A stretch of 63,808 nucleotides of DNA from Acidobacteriota bacterium (GCA_021804965.1 JAJZGG010000009.1:1-63808), one strand, 5' to 3'; shown: positions 10,188 to 20,144, numbered from the stretch's first letter. The notes: a model not told the origin generated them from the sequence alone. A program made the numbers and translations.

Positions 10188-10330
10188 GAGGGAACTCATC
10201 GAGGCGGGTAGGCCGCCAAGCTCCGGTTGCCCCAAACTGGACAGTGTGGCTGGCAGAACCAATTGCAGTATTTCAACTTCTGCACCCTTCGCAGTTTTTT
10301 GCACCGCAGACGTTTTCTGGAGGAAGTAAC

Positions 10331-13300
10331 GTGAAACGATCCCACCTGGGAGCGATGCTCCTGTGCATTTTCTTTGCTTGCAGCTATGCATTTGGTCAGG
10401 TTGCAACCACTTCGCTGCGCGGACTGGTGAAAGATCAGGCGGGAGCACTTGTACCCGGCGCCAAGGTCACGCTGCTCGACAAGTCCGTGAACAAGACCTT
10501 CACTGCAATGTCCGATGGCTCGGGCTATTACCAGTTTCCGCAGATTCCTCCGGCCCATTACCTGATCACGGCTGAGGCGGGCGGCTTTGGCAAGCAGTCG
10601 AAGACGGCCGAACTGCTGGTGAATCAGCCGGCCACGATCAACTTCGCGCTTTCCGTGGAGGCCAGCAACGTCACGGTGGACGTCAGCGGCTCGGCGCAGA
10701 CGCTGAATACGACCGATGCCTCGGAAGGCAACTCGATCGGCAACCAGATGATTCAGTCGATTCCCTCCGATGGTCGCGATCCCATCTCGCTGCTGGCTCT
10801 GCAGCCCGGCGTGCTCTTCCTGGGTGAGGGCGGCGGACAGAGTGCCACCGGCAACCAGGAGGGTACGGACAGCCGCCAGGGTGCGGTCTCCGGCAGCCGT
10901 TCGGACCAGGGCAACATCACGCTGGATGGTCTGGATGACAACAGCCAGATCAACGGCTACGCATTCACGGGCGTGCTGCGCTCAACGCTCGATTCGACCG
11001 AAGAGTTTCGCGTAACCACTTCCGATGGCAGCGCCGATGAAGGTCGCTCCTCGGGCGCACAGGTTTCGCTGGTGACCAAATCGGGCACGAACCATTTTCA
11101 CGGTGCGGCCTATGAGTACTACCGCCCGACGAACACGGTGAGCAACAACTGGTTCCTGAAGAACTCGCAGTTGAGCGCGGGCATGCCGAACATTCCGGCC
11201 AAATATCTGCGCAACGTCTTCGGTGCCGCACTGGGTGGACCGATCAAGAAGGACAAGCTCTTCTTCTTTGGCAACTACGAAGGACTGCGGCAGGCCATTG
11301 ATGATGTGGCCTCGGCTACCGTTCCCTCCGTTGCCTTCCAGAATGGCACGATCATGTATCAGGACGCGCAGGGCAACAATGACACCCTGTCGACGGCCAA
11401 TATTGCCTCATTGGATTCCGGCTGCACCTCAAGCAATTTTGACGGAGCAACGGTCTGCCCCTGGGGTCCGGGCGTGAACCCGAATGTTCTTTCCTATTAC
11501 AAGAATGTTCCGGTGTCCACCGGTTCGGCCTCGGGTGACGGACTGAACAACGGTTCGCTGTTCTTCCCGGTGAAGATTCCGACCACGCAGAACACGAGCA
11601 TCCTGAAGCTGGACTACAACATGACCAGCAAGCAGCAGATCTTTGTCCGCGGCAACTACCAGAAAGACACCTATGCCGGGGATGCAAACCTGCCCGGACA
11701 GCCCCCATCGTCGGTGAAGGTCTATAACACCAAGGGTCTGGCCGTTGGCCACACCTGGAATCCGACGCCGAACATCGTGAATGACCTGCGTTACGGCTAT
11801 GTCCGGCAGAGCTATGGTCTGTCCGGCATCGGTTCCGGTCAGTATGTGGACTTCCGCTTCCTGACCCAGCCGGAAGCCCAGACGCGCAATACGATCAATG
11901 CGGTTCCGGTACACAACGTCGTGGACAACCTGACGATCACGAAGGGCAACCACACGATTTCCGTGGGTGTGAACTGGCGACTGGTGCAGGACATCAACAC
12001 CACGGATGCGGCATCGTTCAATGTTGCCAGCACCAATCCATACTGGCTGGTGGGCAGCGGTGCAGCTCCGGATCCGTCTTCACTGGGCACGAATCTGCCG
12101 GCAGTCGGTGCCGGGTTCAGCCAATCGTATAGCATCGCCTATGCGTCCATCCTCGGTACGGTTCCTTCGCTGACGAACAACTATAACTACCGCGTGACCT
12201 CGCGGACGGGCGGCACACTGTATCCGACGGGCGCGCTGATCAAGCAGCACTATCGCGCGAACGAGTACGAAGGGTATGTGATGGACAGCTGGCGCGTGAG
12301 GCCGAATCTGACGGTTACGGCCGGTCTGCGGTACACCCTTCTCTCGACCCCGTATGAGGTGCATGGTCAGCAGGTGGCACCCACCATCAATACGCACAAC
12401 TGGTTCAAGGAGCGCGGATACGCAGCAGCGAAGGGTGTCATCTCCGAGCCGCTGATCTCCTTTGCCCCTGCAGGAAAGGGCAACAATGCTCCGGGATATT
12501 GGCCGGAGAACAAGAACAATTTTGCCCCTCGCTTTGCCGTCGCGTGGTCTCCGGACAGCAAGACGTCCATTCGCGCAGGTGCAGGCATGTACTTTGACCA
12601 CTATGGCGAGGCCCTGGTACAGAACTTTGTGTCCAATGGTGCTTTCGGTCTGAGCACAAGTTTGACCAACCAGGCGAACGTACTCTCCTACACGGGGTCG
12701 AATCCGTCGCCGCGTTTCACCGGGGAACACAATCTGCCCAACATTCCACTGCCCGCTGCGTCGCAGACTACGGCTTTCCCGTACACGCCTCCTCCGGGAT
12801 CGTTCCTGATCACCTTTGGCGTGGACAACCGCTTGAAGACGCCGTACTCCTATGCCTACAACCTCTCGTTCCAGCGGCAACTGCCGTGGGGGCTGCTCTT
12901 TGAGGAGGCCTATGTGGGCCGCTTCGGCCGTCATCTGCTGCAGCAGCTCGATCTGGCCGAGCCTGTGGATTGGAACGATCCGCAGGGTGCCGGGGATTAC
13001 TTCACTGCCGGTGCGCAGTTGTCCAAGCTGGTGGACGAGCATCAGGGTGCATACTACTCGACGGAGTACGGAGCCAGCAGCGGCGGTGCCACTGCCCCGG
13101 TTTCGGTCCCAACCATCAAGTACTTTGAGGATGTCTTCCCGCAGATGGCCAACTTTGACTTCCAGGGTGAGTCGGCCACCGAGGCTGTGTATAACAACGA
13201 GTGGGCTGTGAACCGTTACGGCGCAGGCGAGACATCTGCACTGGCGGATATCGACTTCTACTGCGTGTATGGGGGCTACTGCGCCAACGGAACAAACAAG

Positions 13301-14143
13301 TTCTGGCAGAGCCAGTTCTCCTCTCTGTATGCATGGTCAACGATAGGCTCCAGCTCCTACAACGCTCTGCAGGCCTCCCTGCGGCATCCGGCTGCCCATG
13401 GTCTCAGCTTCGACGTCAGCTACACGCTGTCGAAGTCGCTGGATCTGAACTCGGGCACGGAGCGCGGCAGCGAGTTTTCTGCGGATTTAAACGGCGGCTC
13501 CGCCATTCAGAACTCCTGGAATCCGAAGCTGAACAAGGCAGTCTCCGACTTCGATACGCGTCACCTGGTGAACGCGGACATGGTCTATGATCTGCCGGTG
13601 GGCCGCGGCAAGCAGTTCCTGGGCAGTGCCAACAAGGCAGTGGACAGCCTGGTGGGTGGATGGACCTTTGCCGGTCTCTATCGCTGGACGAGCGGTCTGC
13701 CGTTCTCGCTTTACGAGCCGGGCTGGACCACCGACTGGCAGCTTGAGGGGTTTGCGGTGAAGACCGGGTACATCAAGACTCACAAGCACCAGGTTGCGGG
13801 TCAGGAGCAGGTCTTTGCCAACCCTGGTGTCATTGGCGCCAACTACCAGAGCAACAACGGCCCTGTTCGCCTGCCGTATCCCGGCGAGCCAGGATCGCGC
13901 AACGTCTTCCGCGGCGATGGTTACTTTGACATCGACACGACCCTGAGCAAGAACTGGGTGCTTTCGCGCTACGGTGCGCTCAAGTTCGACTGGGAAGTCT
14001 TCAACGTGACCAACTCCAACCGCTTCGATACCAACAGCATCAACGCTCAGGTCTCTAGTTCCACCCTGGGTGCATACGGCGCAACCCTGCCGGCAGCCAG
14101 CAACTTCCGTCGCATGCAGTTCGGACTTCGTTACGACTTCTAA
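10331..14143 (+). CDS. TonB-dependent receptor with N-terminal carboxypeptidase-regulatory domain (Oar-like)
   Basis: This 1270-residue outer-membrane protein has a Sec signal peptide, then a CarboxypepD_reg Ig-like domain (about residues 25-105, TTSLRGLVKDQAGALVPGAKVTL), a plug region around residues 130-260 and a long barrel ending in FGLRYDF with a terminal Phe. The family is strongly expanded in Acidobacteria and is thought to import large ligands such as glycans or peptides; no substrate can be read. The GTG start at 10331 follows a strong GGAGGAAG site, so the longer in-frame ATG upstream is rejected. The gene is monocistronic with a strong terminator. Confidence 0.92.
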   Translation: MKRSHLGAMLLCIFFACSYAFGQVATTSLRGLVKDQAGALVPGAKVTLLDKSVNKTFTAMSDGSGYYQFPQIPPAHYLITAEAGGFGKQSKTAELLVNQPATINFALSVEASNVTVDVSGSAQTLNTTDASEGNSIGNQMIQSIPSDGRDPISLLALQPGVLFLGEGGGQSATGNQEGTDSRQGAVSGSRSDQGNITLDGLDDNSQINGYAFTGVLRSTLDSTEEFRVTTSDGSADEGRSSGAQVSLVTKSGTNHFHGAAYEYYRPTNTVSNNWFLKNSQLSAGMPNIPAKYLRNVFGAALGGPIKKDKLFFFGNYEGLRQAIDDVASATVPSVAFQNGTIMYQDAQGNNDTLSTANIASLDSGCTSSNFDGATVCPWGPGVNPNVLSYYKNVPVSTGSASGDGLNNGSLFFPVKIPTTQNTSILKLDYNMTSKQQIFVRGNYQKDTYAGDANLPGQPPSSVKVYNTKGLAVGHTWNPTPNIVNDLRYGYVRQSYGLSGIGSGQYVDFRFLTQPEAQTRNTINAVPVHNVVDNLTITKGNHTISVGVNWRLVQDINTTDAASFNVASTNPYWLVGSGAAPDPSSLGTNLPAVGAGFSQSYSIAYASILGTVPSLTNNYNYRVTSRTGGTLYPTGALIKQHYRANEYEGYVMDSWRVRPNLTVTAGLRYTLLSTPYEVHGQQVAPTINTHNWFKERGYAAAKGVISEPLISFAPAGKGNNAPGYWPENKNNFAPRFAVAWSPDSKTSIRAGAGMYFDHYGEALVQNFVSNGAFGLSTSLTNQANVLSYTGSNPSPRFTGEHNLPNIPLPAASQTTAFPYTPPPGSFLITFGVDNRLKTPYSYAYNLSFQRQLPWGLLFEEAYVGRFGRHLLQQLDLAEPVDWNDPQGAGDYFTAGAQLSKLVDEHQGAYYSTEYGASSGGATAPVSVPTIKYFEDVFPQMANFDFQGESATEAVYNNEWAVNRYGAGETSALADIDFYCVYGGYCANGTNKFWQSQFSSLYAWSTIGSSSYNALQASLRHPAAHGLSFDVSYTLSKSLDLNSGTERGSEFSADLNGGSAIQNSWNPKLNKAVSDFDTRHLVNADMVYDLPVGRGKQFLGSANKAVDSLVGGWTFAGLYRWTSGLPFSLYEPGWTTDWQLEGFAVKTGYIKTHKHQVAGQEQVFANPGVIGANYQSNNGPVRLPYPGEPGSRNVFRGDGYFDIDTTLSKNWVLSRYGALKFDWEVFNVTNSNRFDTNSINAQVSSSTLGAYGATLPAASNFRRMQFGLRYDF

Positions 14144-14166
14144 CTGTGAAGCGGGTTCTGCAACCG

Positions 14167-14201
14167 AGAGCCGGGAGAGAACAATCTCCCGGCTCTTTTT
14201 T
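14167..14201 (+). terminator. Rho-independent terminator after the TonB receptor
   Basis: A perfect 12-bp stem (AGAGCCGGGAGA / TCTCCCGGCTCT) with a 6-base loop is followed by a run of T, 23 nt past the stop codon. Confidence 0.9.
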
Positions 14202-14266
14202 CTTGGTGACGGACCTGCGTGCTGCCGTCTATGCTTCCAACCAGATTGTGCCTCCAAGGAGTTTCT

Positions 14267-16351
14267 GTGCTTCGTCTTCGCTCTGTCTCGCAGCTTCTTT
14301 TCGTTGCCCTGTCCGTGAGTGCCGTTGCCGGCGCAGCGCCGGCAGCCGGCAAGCCAGCCATTTCGCTGGATGAGTTTCTGAACACGACGGCCATTACCGC
14401 AGCCATGCCTTCGCCGGATGGCTCGGCGGTGGTCATCGGAACTGAGTCCCCGGACTGGGCCGGAAGCCGGTTTCGCGACCAGCTCTGGCTTTGGACCCAG
14501 CGTGGCGGACTGCATCCGTTGACGGAAGCCGCATCGGATTCCGATCCCCGCTGGAGTCCGGATGGGCGATGGATTGCTTTTCTTTCCGACCGCACCGTTG
14601 CCGGGGATGCAGATTCAAAGTCTGCCACGCGCATCTGGCTGATTTCCGCTGCAGGCGGCGAGGCGCAGCCGCTCTATACCGAGGCGATCGATACCCACAG
14701 CTTTGCCTGGTCGGTGGATGGCCGGTCGATCTACTTCTCCGTTCGCCAGCCGATCAGCGAAGATGCCCAGGCCGAGTGGAAGGCGGAGTGGAAGGACGTG
14801 ATTCGCTGGCGCGAACAGGAGCGCGGCGATGCCCTGCTGGTGCTGCCGGTGAGCGCGGCCCAGCAACGCAATCGTACGGTGGCTCCGGAGCATCCGCCGA
14901 AGCCGGACAGCGCTAGGCCGATGCTGCCGGAAGGCAGCAGGATGCTGGGCAAAAGCCCGCTGGAGATCAACGACATTACCCCTTCCCCAGATGGAGCGCA
15001 GATTGCCTTTGTGACCAACTCCATCAGCCATCGCATGGAGAATCCGGCGGAGATCGAGATTTATACCCTGCCGGTGGCAGGCGGAGATCCGCACCGGGTG
15101 ACGCAGAATCAGGCGCTGGAAGCCGAGCTGCACTGGACGGCGGATTCGCGTTCGCTGCAGTTTATTGTGCATGCTGCGGGCGGGTCGCTGGAGGGACCGT
15201 ATCGGGATGTGCAGGGTCGGCTTTATCGGCTGAATCTTGCCTCCGGCGCGGTGACCCGACTGGGTGAGGATTTTTCCGGCTCCTACGAGAGATTTGACCA
15301 GCTTGCGGATGGCTCCCTGGTGGCTCTGGGACTGAAAGGGACCGAGCAGCACCTGTATCACGTGAGCGGAAAGCATGCCGAGGAGATGCCCAGCGGCAAC
15401 GGGTCCGTGGCTGCGGTTGCGGTGCCGCTGCATGGGCATGGCCTGGTGTATGAACGTTCGGCGATCAATGTGCCGACGCAGGTATATCTGGCAGCGGATG
15501 CGGCGCATCCGGAGCAGGCTGCCGAACTGACGCATTTCAATCCGATCTTTGCCGAGCGTGCGCAGCCTACGTGGAAGCCGTACCGGTGGACAGCGCCGGA
15601 TGGTGTGCCGGTGGAGGGCGTGCTGATCTACCCTCCGGGACAGGAGAACGCCAAACATCTGCGCATGCTGACGCTGATTCATGGCGGACCGGCGGATGCC
15701 GACGGAAATCGCTTTGGTGCCGACTGGTATGACTGGGCCACGCTGGCGGCGGCCCATGGCTGGCTGGTCTTCCGGCCAAACTATCGCGGCTCAACCGGCT
15801 ACGGAGACACGTTTATGCTGCAGATTGCGCCGCATATTGTCTCCAAGCCCGGGGAGGATATTCTCTCCGGTGTGGATGCGCTGGTGCGGGACGGGATTGC
15901 AGACCCGGACAAGCTGGCGGTGGGCGGCTACAGCTACGGCGGGTACATGACCAACTGGCTGATTACGGCAACCACGCGTTTTAAGGCTGCGGTGACCGGC
16001 GCAGGCGCGGTGGAGCATGCTGCAAACTGGGGCAACGATGATGTCTCCTATGACGATGCCTGGTACCTGGAGGGTGCTCCGTGGCAGCAGCCGGCACTCT
16101 ACCAGTCTGAGGCGGCGCTGTTTCGGATGGATCGTGTGCGTACGCCCACGCATATTGTGCAGGGCAGCCACGACGTCCGCGTGAGCTATCTGGAGGGCGT
16201 CACGCTGGAGCGCGCGCTGCAGCGGCTTGGGATTGCGCACAGCTTCCTGGTCTTTCCCGGCGAGGGACATGGGCTGGGCAACAATCCCTGGCATGGCTAC
16301 ATCAAGCTGCGCGAGGAGCTGAAGTGGCTGGATCACTACGATCCGCAGTGA
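14267..16351 (+). CDS. S9-family prolyl oligopeptidase-type serine peptidase
   Basis: The 694-residue protein has a signal peptide, a WD40-like beta-propeller region (about 30-430) and a C-terminal alpha/beta-hydrolase domain. The catalytic triad is visible: Ser556 in GYSYGGYM, Asp636 in GSHDVRVSY and His668 in GEGHGLGNN. Members release dipeptides or acylated amino acids from peptides, here probably in the periplasm. GTG 14267 is preferred because AAGGAG lies 5 nt upstream and the signal peptide begins there. Confidence 0.9.
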   Translation: MLRLRSVSQLLFVALSVSAVAGAAPAAGKPAISLDEFLNTTAITAAMPSPDGSAVVIGTESPDWAGSRFRDQLWLWTQRGGLHPLTEAASDSDPRWSPDGRWIAFLSDRTVAGDADSKSATRIWLISAAGGEAQPLYTEAIDTHSFAWSVDGRSIYFSVRQPISEDAQAEWKAEWKDVIRWREQERGDALLVLPVSAAQQRNRTVAPEHPPKPDSARPMLPEGSRMLGKSPLEINDITPSPDGAQIAFVTNSISHRMENPAEIEIYTLPVAGGDPHRVTQNQALEAELHWTADSRSLQFIVHAAGGSLEGPYRDVQGRLYRLNLASGAVTRLGEDFSGSYERFDQLADGSLVALGLKGTEQHLYHVSGKHAEEMPSGNGSVAAVAVPLHGHGLVYERSAINVPTQVYLAADAAHPEQAAELTHFNPIFAERAQPTWKPYRWTAPDGVPVEGVLIYPPGQENAKHLRMLTLIHGGPADADGNRFGADWYDWATLAAAHGWLVFRPNYRGSTGYGDTFMLQIAPHIVSKPGEDILSGVDALVRDGIADPDKLAVGGYSYGGYMTNWLITATTRFKAAVTGAGAVEHAANWGNDDVSYDDAWYLEGAPWQQPALYQSEAALFRMDRVRTPTHIVQGSHDVRVSYLEGVTLERALQRLGIAHSFLVFPGEGHGLGNNPWHGYIKLREELKWLDHYDPQ

Positions 16352-16459
16352 ATCGGAGCCACAGCTTGCACCGCAGTCGCTGCAAGCTGCATCGAACAGG
16401 TAAGCTGATTAGAGAAGCGTCGCGGCAGACCCACAGCCGCGGCGCGCAAGACGGAAAGC

Positions 16460-17737
16460 ATGGCGACGGCAACCGAACAGGAACGGATGGAGGACTTCCG
16501 CGCAACGCTGCGCAGTGCTCGGCGTACGATTGCGCTGGAGGAGACGATCCGGCTTGCGGTGGACTCCTTCCGGGCCAACAAGGCACGTTTTGCGCTGACG
16601 GCACTGGGCATGGTGATTGGTTCGGCCTCGGTGATTCTGGTGGTCACCATCGGGCTGACTGGCCGCGAGTACGCGCTGGGACTGATCTCGAAGATCGGCA
16701 CCAACATGGTGGAGCTGGAATATGCCGGTGGCGGTGCCGTGGGCAGCGAAAATGTGGAGTACAACGACTATCTGACACGCGAGGACGAGCGCGCCGTGGA
16801 GGCGCAGCTGCCCAGCGTACAGTATTCATCGCCGGTGATGGAGATGCATGACCGGATCTCGTTCGGTGGCGGGGTGGTCAAGGACACGCTGGTTCTGGGC
16901 GTGGTTCCGGCCTACCAGAAGGTCCGCAACCTGATTGTGACCCAGGGCCGCTTCATGGACAGCGAGGACGAGCGGGCCCACATCAAGTGTGCCGTGGTTA
17001 CCTTGCCCTTTGCGCGACAGATGTTTGGCTCCGCCGATGCTGCGGTGGGGCAGAGCTTTTCGATCAGCGGGATTCCGTTTACGATCATCGGGACATTCAA
17101 GGAATCGGTGGATGATTTTGGGCAATCGGAGCTGACGGACAACACCATCCTGATCCCGTATTCGGTGGCGCGCTACTTTACGGGTACCGATAATGTGAAG
17201 CAGATTTACTTTTCGATGCGGAGCATGGCGGATGTGCCGGATGCTTCGGCTGCCATCGTGCGCATCGTCAAGTCACGGCACAAGCCGAACTCGGTCTATC
17301 GGACGACGACGCTGACCGAGGTGCTGACCATGGCCGGGCGCATTGCCACTGGACTGACGGCAGTCCTGATTGCCGTGGCCATGGTGACCCTTGCCGTGGG
17401 CGGAGTCGGCATCATGAACATCATGCTGGCCAATGTGCGCTCCCGCATCCGCGAGATCGGTATTCGCAAGGCACTGGGGGCAACGTCGCGGGAGATACGA
17501 TTGCAATTCCTGGCCGAAGCGGTGATGATTTCACTGGCCGGCGGGCTGGTGGGAACCCTGCTGGGACTGGGGATTCCGCTGGGGGTCCGGCTGTTTACCA
17601 ACTACATTATTCCCATCTCGCCGTGGTCGATCATTGCCGCACTGGGGGTGTCCCTGATCGTGGGCGTGGTCTTCGGGACTGTGCCGGCAACCCGGGCAGC
17701 ACAGATGGATCCGGTGGAATCGCTGAAGTATGAATAG
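16460..17737 (+). CDS. MacB/FtsX-type ABC transporter permease
   Basis: This 425-residue protein has one TM after a short cytoplasmic N-terminus (about 45-75), a large periplasmic MacB-like core (about 75-280) and three C-terminal TMs of the FtsX fold, with the conserved GIRKALGATSREI loop between the first two. Such permeases work with a LolD/MacB ATPase in lipoprotein release or peptide efflux by a mechanotransmission mechanism. No ATPase or membrane-fusion gene is beside it, so the partner must be elsewhere. A 56-codon membrane protein starts 6 nt downstream. Confidence 0.88.
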   Translation: MATATEQERMEDFRATLRSARRTIALEETIRLAVDSFRANKARFALTALGMVIGSASVILVVTIGLTGREYALGLISKIGTNMVELEYAGGGAVGSENVEYNDYLTREDERAVEAQLPSVQYSSPVMEMHDRISFGGGVVKDTLVLGVVPAYQKVRNLIVTQGRFMDSEDERAHIKCAVVTLPFARQMFGSADAAVGQSFSISGIPFTIIGTFKESVDDFGQSELTDNTILIPYSVARYFTGTDNVKQIYFSMRSMADVPDASAAIVRIVKSRHKPNSVYRTTTLTEVLTMAGRIATGLTAVLIAVAMVTLAVGGVGIMNIMLANVRSRIREIGIRKALGATSREIRLQFLAEAVMISLAGGLVGTLLGLGIPLGVRLFTNYIIPISPWSIIAALGVSLIVGVVFGTVPATRAAQMDPVESLKYE

Positions 17738-17743
17738 GGAAGC

Positions 17744-17914
17744 ATGAAGAGCGAGCAGAAGATTTCCGGGCAGGATGCGTCCAGCCCGAATGAGCAGAAC
17801 GAACCAGTCAAAGGGCCAAACCTGATCCTTCTCTACTGTCTGCTGGGGTTGGCGCTGGTGGCTGCGATGAGTTTTGCGGCAGCCATCGTCTGGCCGTTTT
17901 ACATCCGTCGCTGA
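17744..17914 (+). CDS. Small single-pass membrane protein
   Basis: This 56-residue ORF begins 6 nt after the permease stop behind AGGGAAG. It has a polar N-terminal half (residues 1-26) and one strong hydrophobic helix (about 27-52), ending in YIRR. The close spacing suggests cotranscription with the permease. I do not recognise a family. Either an accessory subunit or an unrelated small protein is possible. Confidence 0.6.
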   Translation: MKSEQKISGQDASSPNEQNEPVKGPNLILLYCLLGLALVAAMSFAAAIVWPFYIRR

Positions 17915-17977
17915 AGATCGGAAAGCCCCTGGCTCCGGCCGGTTGCTGCAGTGCGGAGGCGTATCCGCAAGGCGGGA

Positions 17978-18208
17978 CTACTCGGCGATCAACAGCGGAA
18001 TTCCATCCACAATGGGAAAGTCGCGTCGGCATGCTGCGCACTGCAGTGCGGACTGGTCGGCCAGGGCGCCTAGCGGCCCATGGCAGGCAGGGCAGACGAG
18101 CAGGGCAGGCAGGACCCGGTTGGGAGCCAGGCCGGAAAGAGCAGGAATGGAACTCGCCGGGCCGGGACTCGCCGGGCTGGGACCGGGGTTACTGGACGGC
18201 GATGTCAT
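17978..18208 (-). CDS. Trm112-like zinc-ribbon protein (UPF0434)
   Basis: The 76-residue protein has the Trm112p pattern: LLVCPACHGPL, then LQCAACRRDFPIVDGIPLLI at the C-terminus. The two CxxC pairs would bind zinc. Members activate methyltransferases in eukaryotes and archaea; the bacterial role is less clear. The first 25 residues are an unusual Pro/Ser/Gly-rich tail. Its ATG lies inside plsX and the genes overlap by 20 nt in different frames, indicating translational coupling. Confidence 0.8.
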   Translation of the reverse strand: MTSPSSNPGPSPASPGPASSIPALSGLAPNRVLPALLVCPACHGPLGALADQSALQCAACRRDFPIVDGIPLLIAE

Positions 18209-19265
18209 GGTCAGCCGATGCGTCCGGAGATGTGTTGGGGGATGCCTGCGGGCGTGGGGAGCGGTTGGCCAGTTCCTGCTCAATCTTGCTGTTGATCTCT
18301 GCGCGGGCAAACTCGATGGCGACTCGAATGCTGTTGAGAATGGCAATCTCATTGGAGGAGCCGTGGGTGATGATGCAGATGCCACGGACGCCGAGCAGCG
18401 GCGCACCGCCGTACTCGTTGTAATCCAGCCGCCGCTTGAAGTTGTTGAATGCCTTGCGGGAGAGCATGGCTCCCACCTGTGCGGTGACGGTCTGGGTCAG
18501 GGATTCGCGGAGCAGGTCGCGGAACAGCCGTCCGATGCCTTCCCCGGTCTTCAGCGCGACATTGCCGACAAACCCGTCACAGACGATGACGTCGGCCGAG
18601 CCGTTGAAGATGTCCCGGCCTTCGACGTTGCCGGTGAAGTGAATGGGCAGGGCGCGCAGCAGCGGGAAGGCTTCGCGGGTCAGTTCATTGCCTTTGGACT
18701 CTTCCTCGCCGATGGAAAGCAGCCCGACGCGTGGCTGGGCAACCTTGAGCACACTGCGGGCAAACATCTCGCCCATGATGGCGAACTGCTCCAGATTGTG
18801 GGCTTTGCAATCGACGTTTGCGCCGACATCGAGCAGGACACAGGGGGACCCGGTGACCGTGGGCATGCGGGCTGTAAGCGCCGGACGATCCACGCCCGGG
18901 ATGGCTCCCAGGACCATTTTGGCCGTGGCCATGGCAGCGCCGGTGTTCCCGGCAGTCACAAAGCCGGCAACCTTCTTTTCGCGGACCAGCTTGAGACCGA
19001 CGCGCATGGAACTGTCGCGCTTGGTGCGGACTGCGTGGGCAGCCTTCTCGTCCATGCCGATGCGTTCCGAGGCATGGTGGATGGTAATGGGCAGATCCTC
19101 GTCTTCCAGATATTCATCCAGAAGATCGCGCAACTCCGATTCGGGCCCAACAAGGTGGACCCGGACAGGGAGGGATTTACAGGCGAGGATGGCTCCACGA
19201 ATCTCCGGTTCGGGCGCTTTGTCCGAACCGAATGCGTCCAGCGCGATGTCGATGAGCTTTGCCAT
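18189..19265 (-). CDS. plsX: Phosphate acyltransferase PlsX
   Basis: PlsX converts acyl-ACP to acyl-phosphate, the donor for PlsY in the first acylation of glycerol-3-phosphate. The 358 residues include the opening IDIALDAFGSDKAPEPE, TGNTGAAMATAKMVLG and the C-terminal NEYGGAPLLGVRG signature. The gene sits in the common bacterial order yceD-rpmF-plsX on the minus strand, 11 nt after rpmF, and overlaps trm112. The usual fabH is not seen next to it. The C-terminus has a variable polar tail. Confidence 0.95.
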   Translation of the reverse strand: MAKLIDIALDAFGSDKAPEPEIRGAILACKSLPVRVHLVGPESELRDLLDEYLEDEDLPITIHHASERIGMDEKAAHAVRTKRDSSMRVGLKLVREKKVAGFVTAGNTGAAMATAKMVLGAIPGVDRPALTARMPTVTGSPCVLLDVGANVDCKAHNLEQFAIMGEMFARSVLKVAQPRVGLLSIGEEESKGNELTREAFPLLRALPIHFTGNVEGRDIFNGSADVIVCDGFVGNVALKTGEGIGRLFRDLLRESLTQTVTAQVGAMLSRKAFNNFKRRLDYNEYGGAPLLGVRGICIITHGSSNEIAILNSIRVAIEFARAEINSKIEQELANRSPRPQASPNTSPDASADHDIAVQ

Positions 19266-19276
19266 GTTGGCGGAGG

Positions 19277-19465
19277 TTAGTTGACTGCGGTCTTGCTCTC
19301 GAGCACGGCGCGGCCCTTATATTCCCCGCACTTGGGGCAGGCCCGGTGAGGAAGCTTCTTTTCCTGGCAGTTCGGGCACAGGGACAGGGAACCGGCGGTC
19401 AGGTGATCGTGGGACCGGCGAAGAGCAGTGCGACGCTTCGAGTGACGTCGTTTCGGATTAGGCAT
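19277..19465 (-). CDS. rpmF: 50S ribosomal protein L32
   Basis: The 62-residue protein starts with the universal MPNPKRRHSKRRT basic segment. It retains four zinc-ligand cysteines (CPNC and CPKC), so it is the zinc-binding form of L32. It lies between yceD and plsX, the classical arrangement that couples ribosome and lipid synthesis. Confidence 0.97.
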   Translation of the reverse strand: MPNPKRRHSKRRTALRRSHDHLTAGSLSLCPNCQEKKLPHRACPKCGEYKGRAVLESKTAVN

Positions 19466-19527
19466 GACACATTCCTTTCAAGCTACCACTCGTCGAATCC
19501 GCGCTTCGACCGGGAGAAACCAGCGGC

Positions 19528-20076
19528 TCAGGCGTCTTTTTTGCTGAGCTGCGCGAGTTGACTCCACTTCGGGTCCATTTTCCGTTCTGCGCAGTCGCAG
19601 GATACCTCGTTGCGATTCTGACCGCAAACGGGACACAGGCCTTTGCAATCCGGATGACAGAGTGTTCTGGCGGGCAAAGCAAGCAGGACCTGCTCGCGCA
19701 GAACGTCCTCCAGTTGCAAACTGCCTCCTTCATAATACCCGATTTCTGTCTCTTGTGTGGAGATGGAGCCCTCGGCATTCTCGGCGTCAACGCCGGCCGG
19801 ACGGAAGATCAGATCGAAATCCCCTTCCAGAGGATGCCGCACCGGGGTGACGCAGCGGGCACAGGGCACCTCAAACTCTCCCTGAAAACGGGCGCGCAGG
19901 CGGATATCGATGACGATATCGGTGGCGCTGCGATGCTCGTGCAGAGCTTCAGCCCGGCCTTCACTGTGCATGGGCCCGATCTGGGTCGTATCTTCATCAA
20001 AATCCACACTTCCGGCTGGCAGATCGACGGAAAAATCGATCGCTTCCCGCTCCAGATCCAATACCGTAAATCGCAT
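19528..20076 (-). CDS. yceD: YceD/DUF177 family protein (large rRNA accumulation)
   Basis: This 182-residue protein has the DUF177 core, with CARCVTP in the middle and a C-terminal cysteine cluster (CKGLCPVCGQNRNEVSC). In E. coli YceD affects 23S rRNA accumulation. ATG 20076 is chosen because homology begins at MRFTVLDLE and a G-rich ribosome site lies about 10 nt upstream. A longer in-frame ATG at 20253 would translate a 12-bp tandem repeat into a Pro/His/Gly-rich tail and is rejected. An 8-bp C/G homopolymer lies just upstream of the start. Confidence 0.9.
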   Translation of the reverse strand: MRFTVLDLEREAIDFSVDLPAGSVDFDEDTTQIGPMHSEGRAEALHEHRSATDIVIDIRLRARFQGEFEVPCARCVTPVRHPLEGDFDLIFRPAGVDAENAEGSISTQETEIGYYEGGSLQLEDVLREQVLLALPARTLCHPDCKGLCPVCGQNRNEVSCDCAERKMDPKWSQLAQLSKKDA

Positions 20077-20144
20077 GGCGTTACGCCCCCCCCGCTGGGT
20101 AGATTCTACTCTTCCCGCGGCACGATGGGGAGTCGAGCTGGCCT

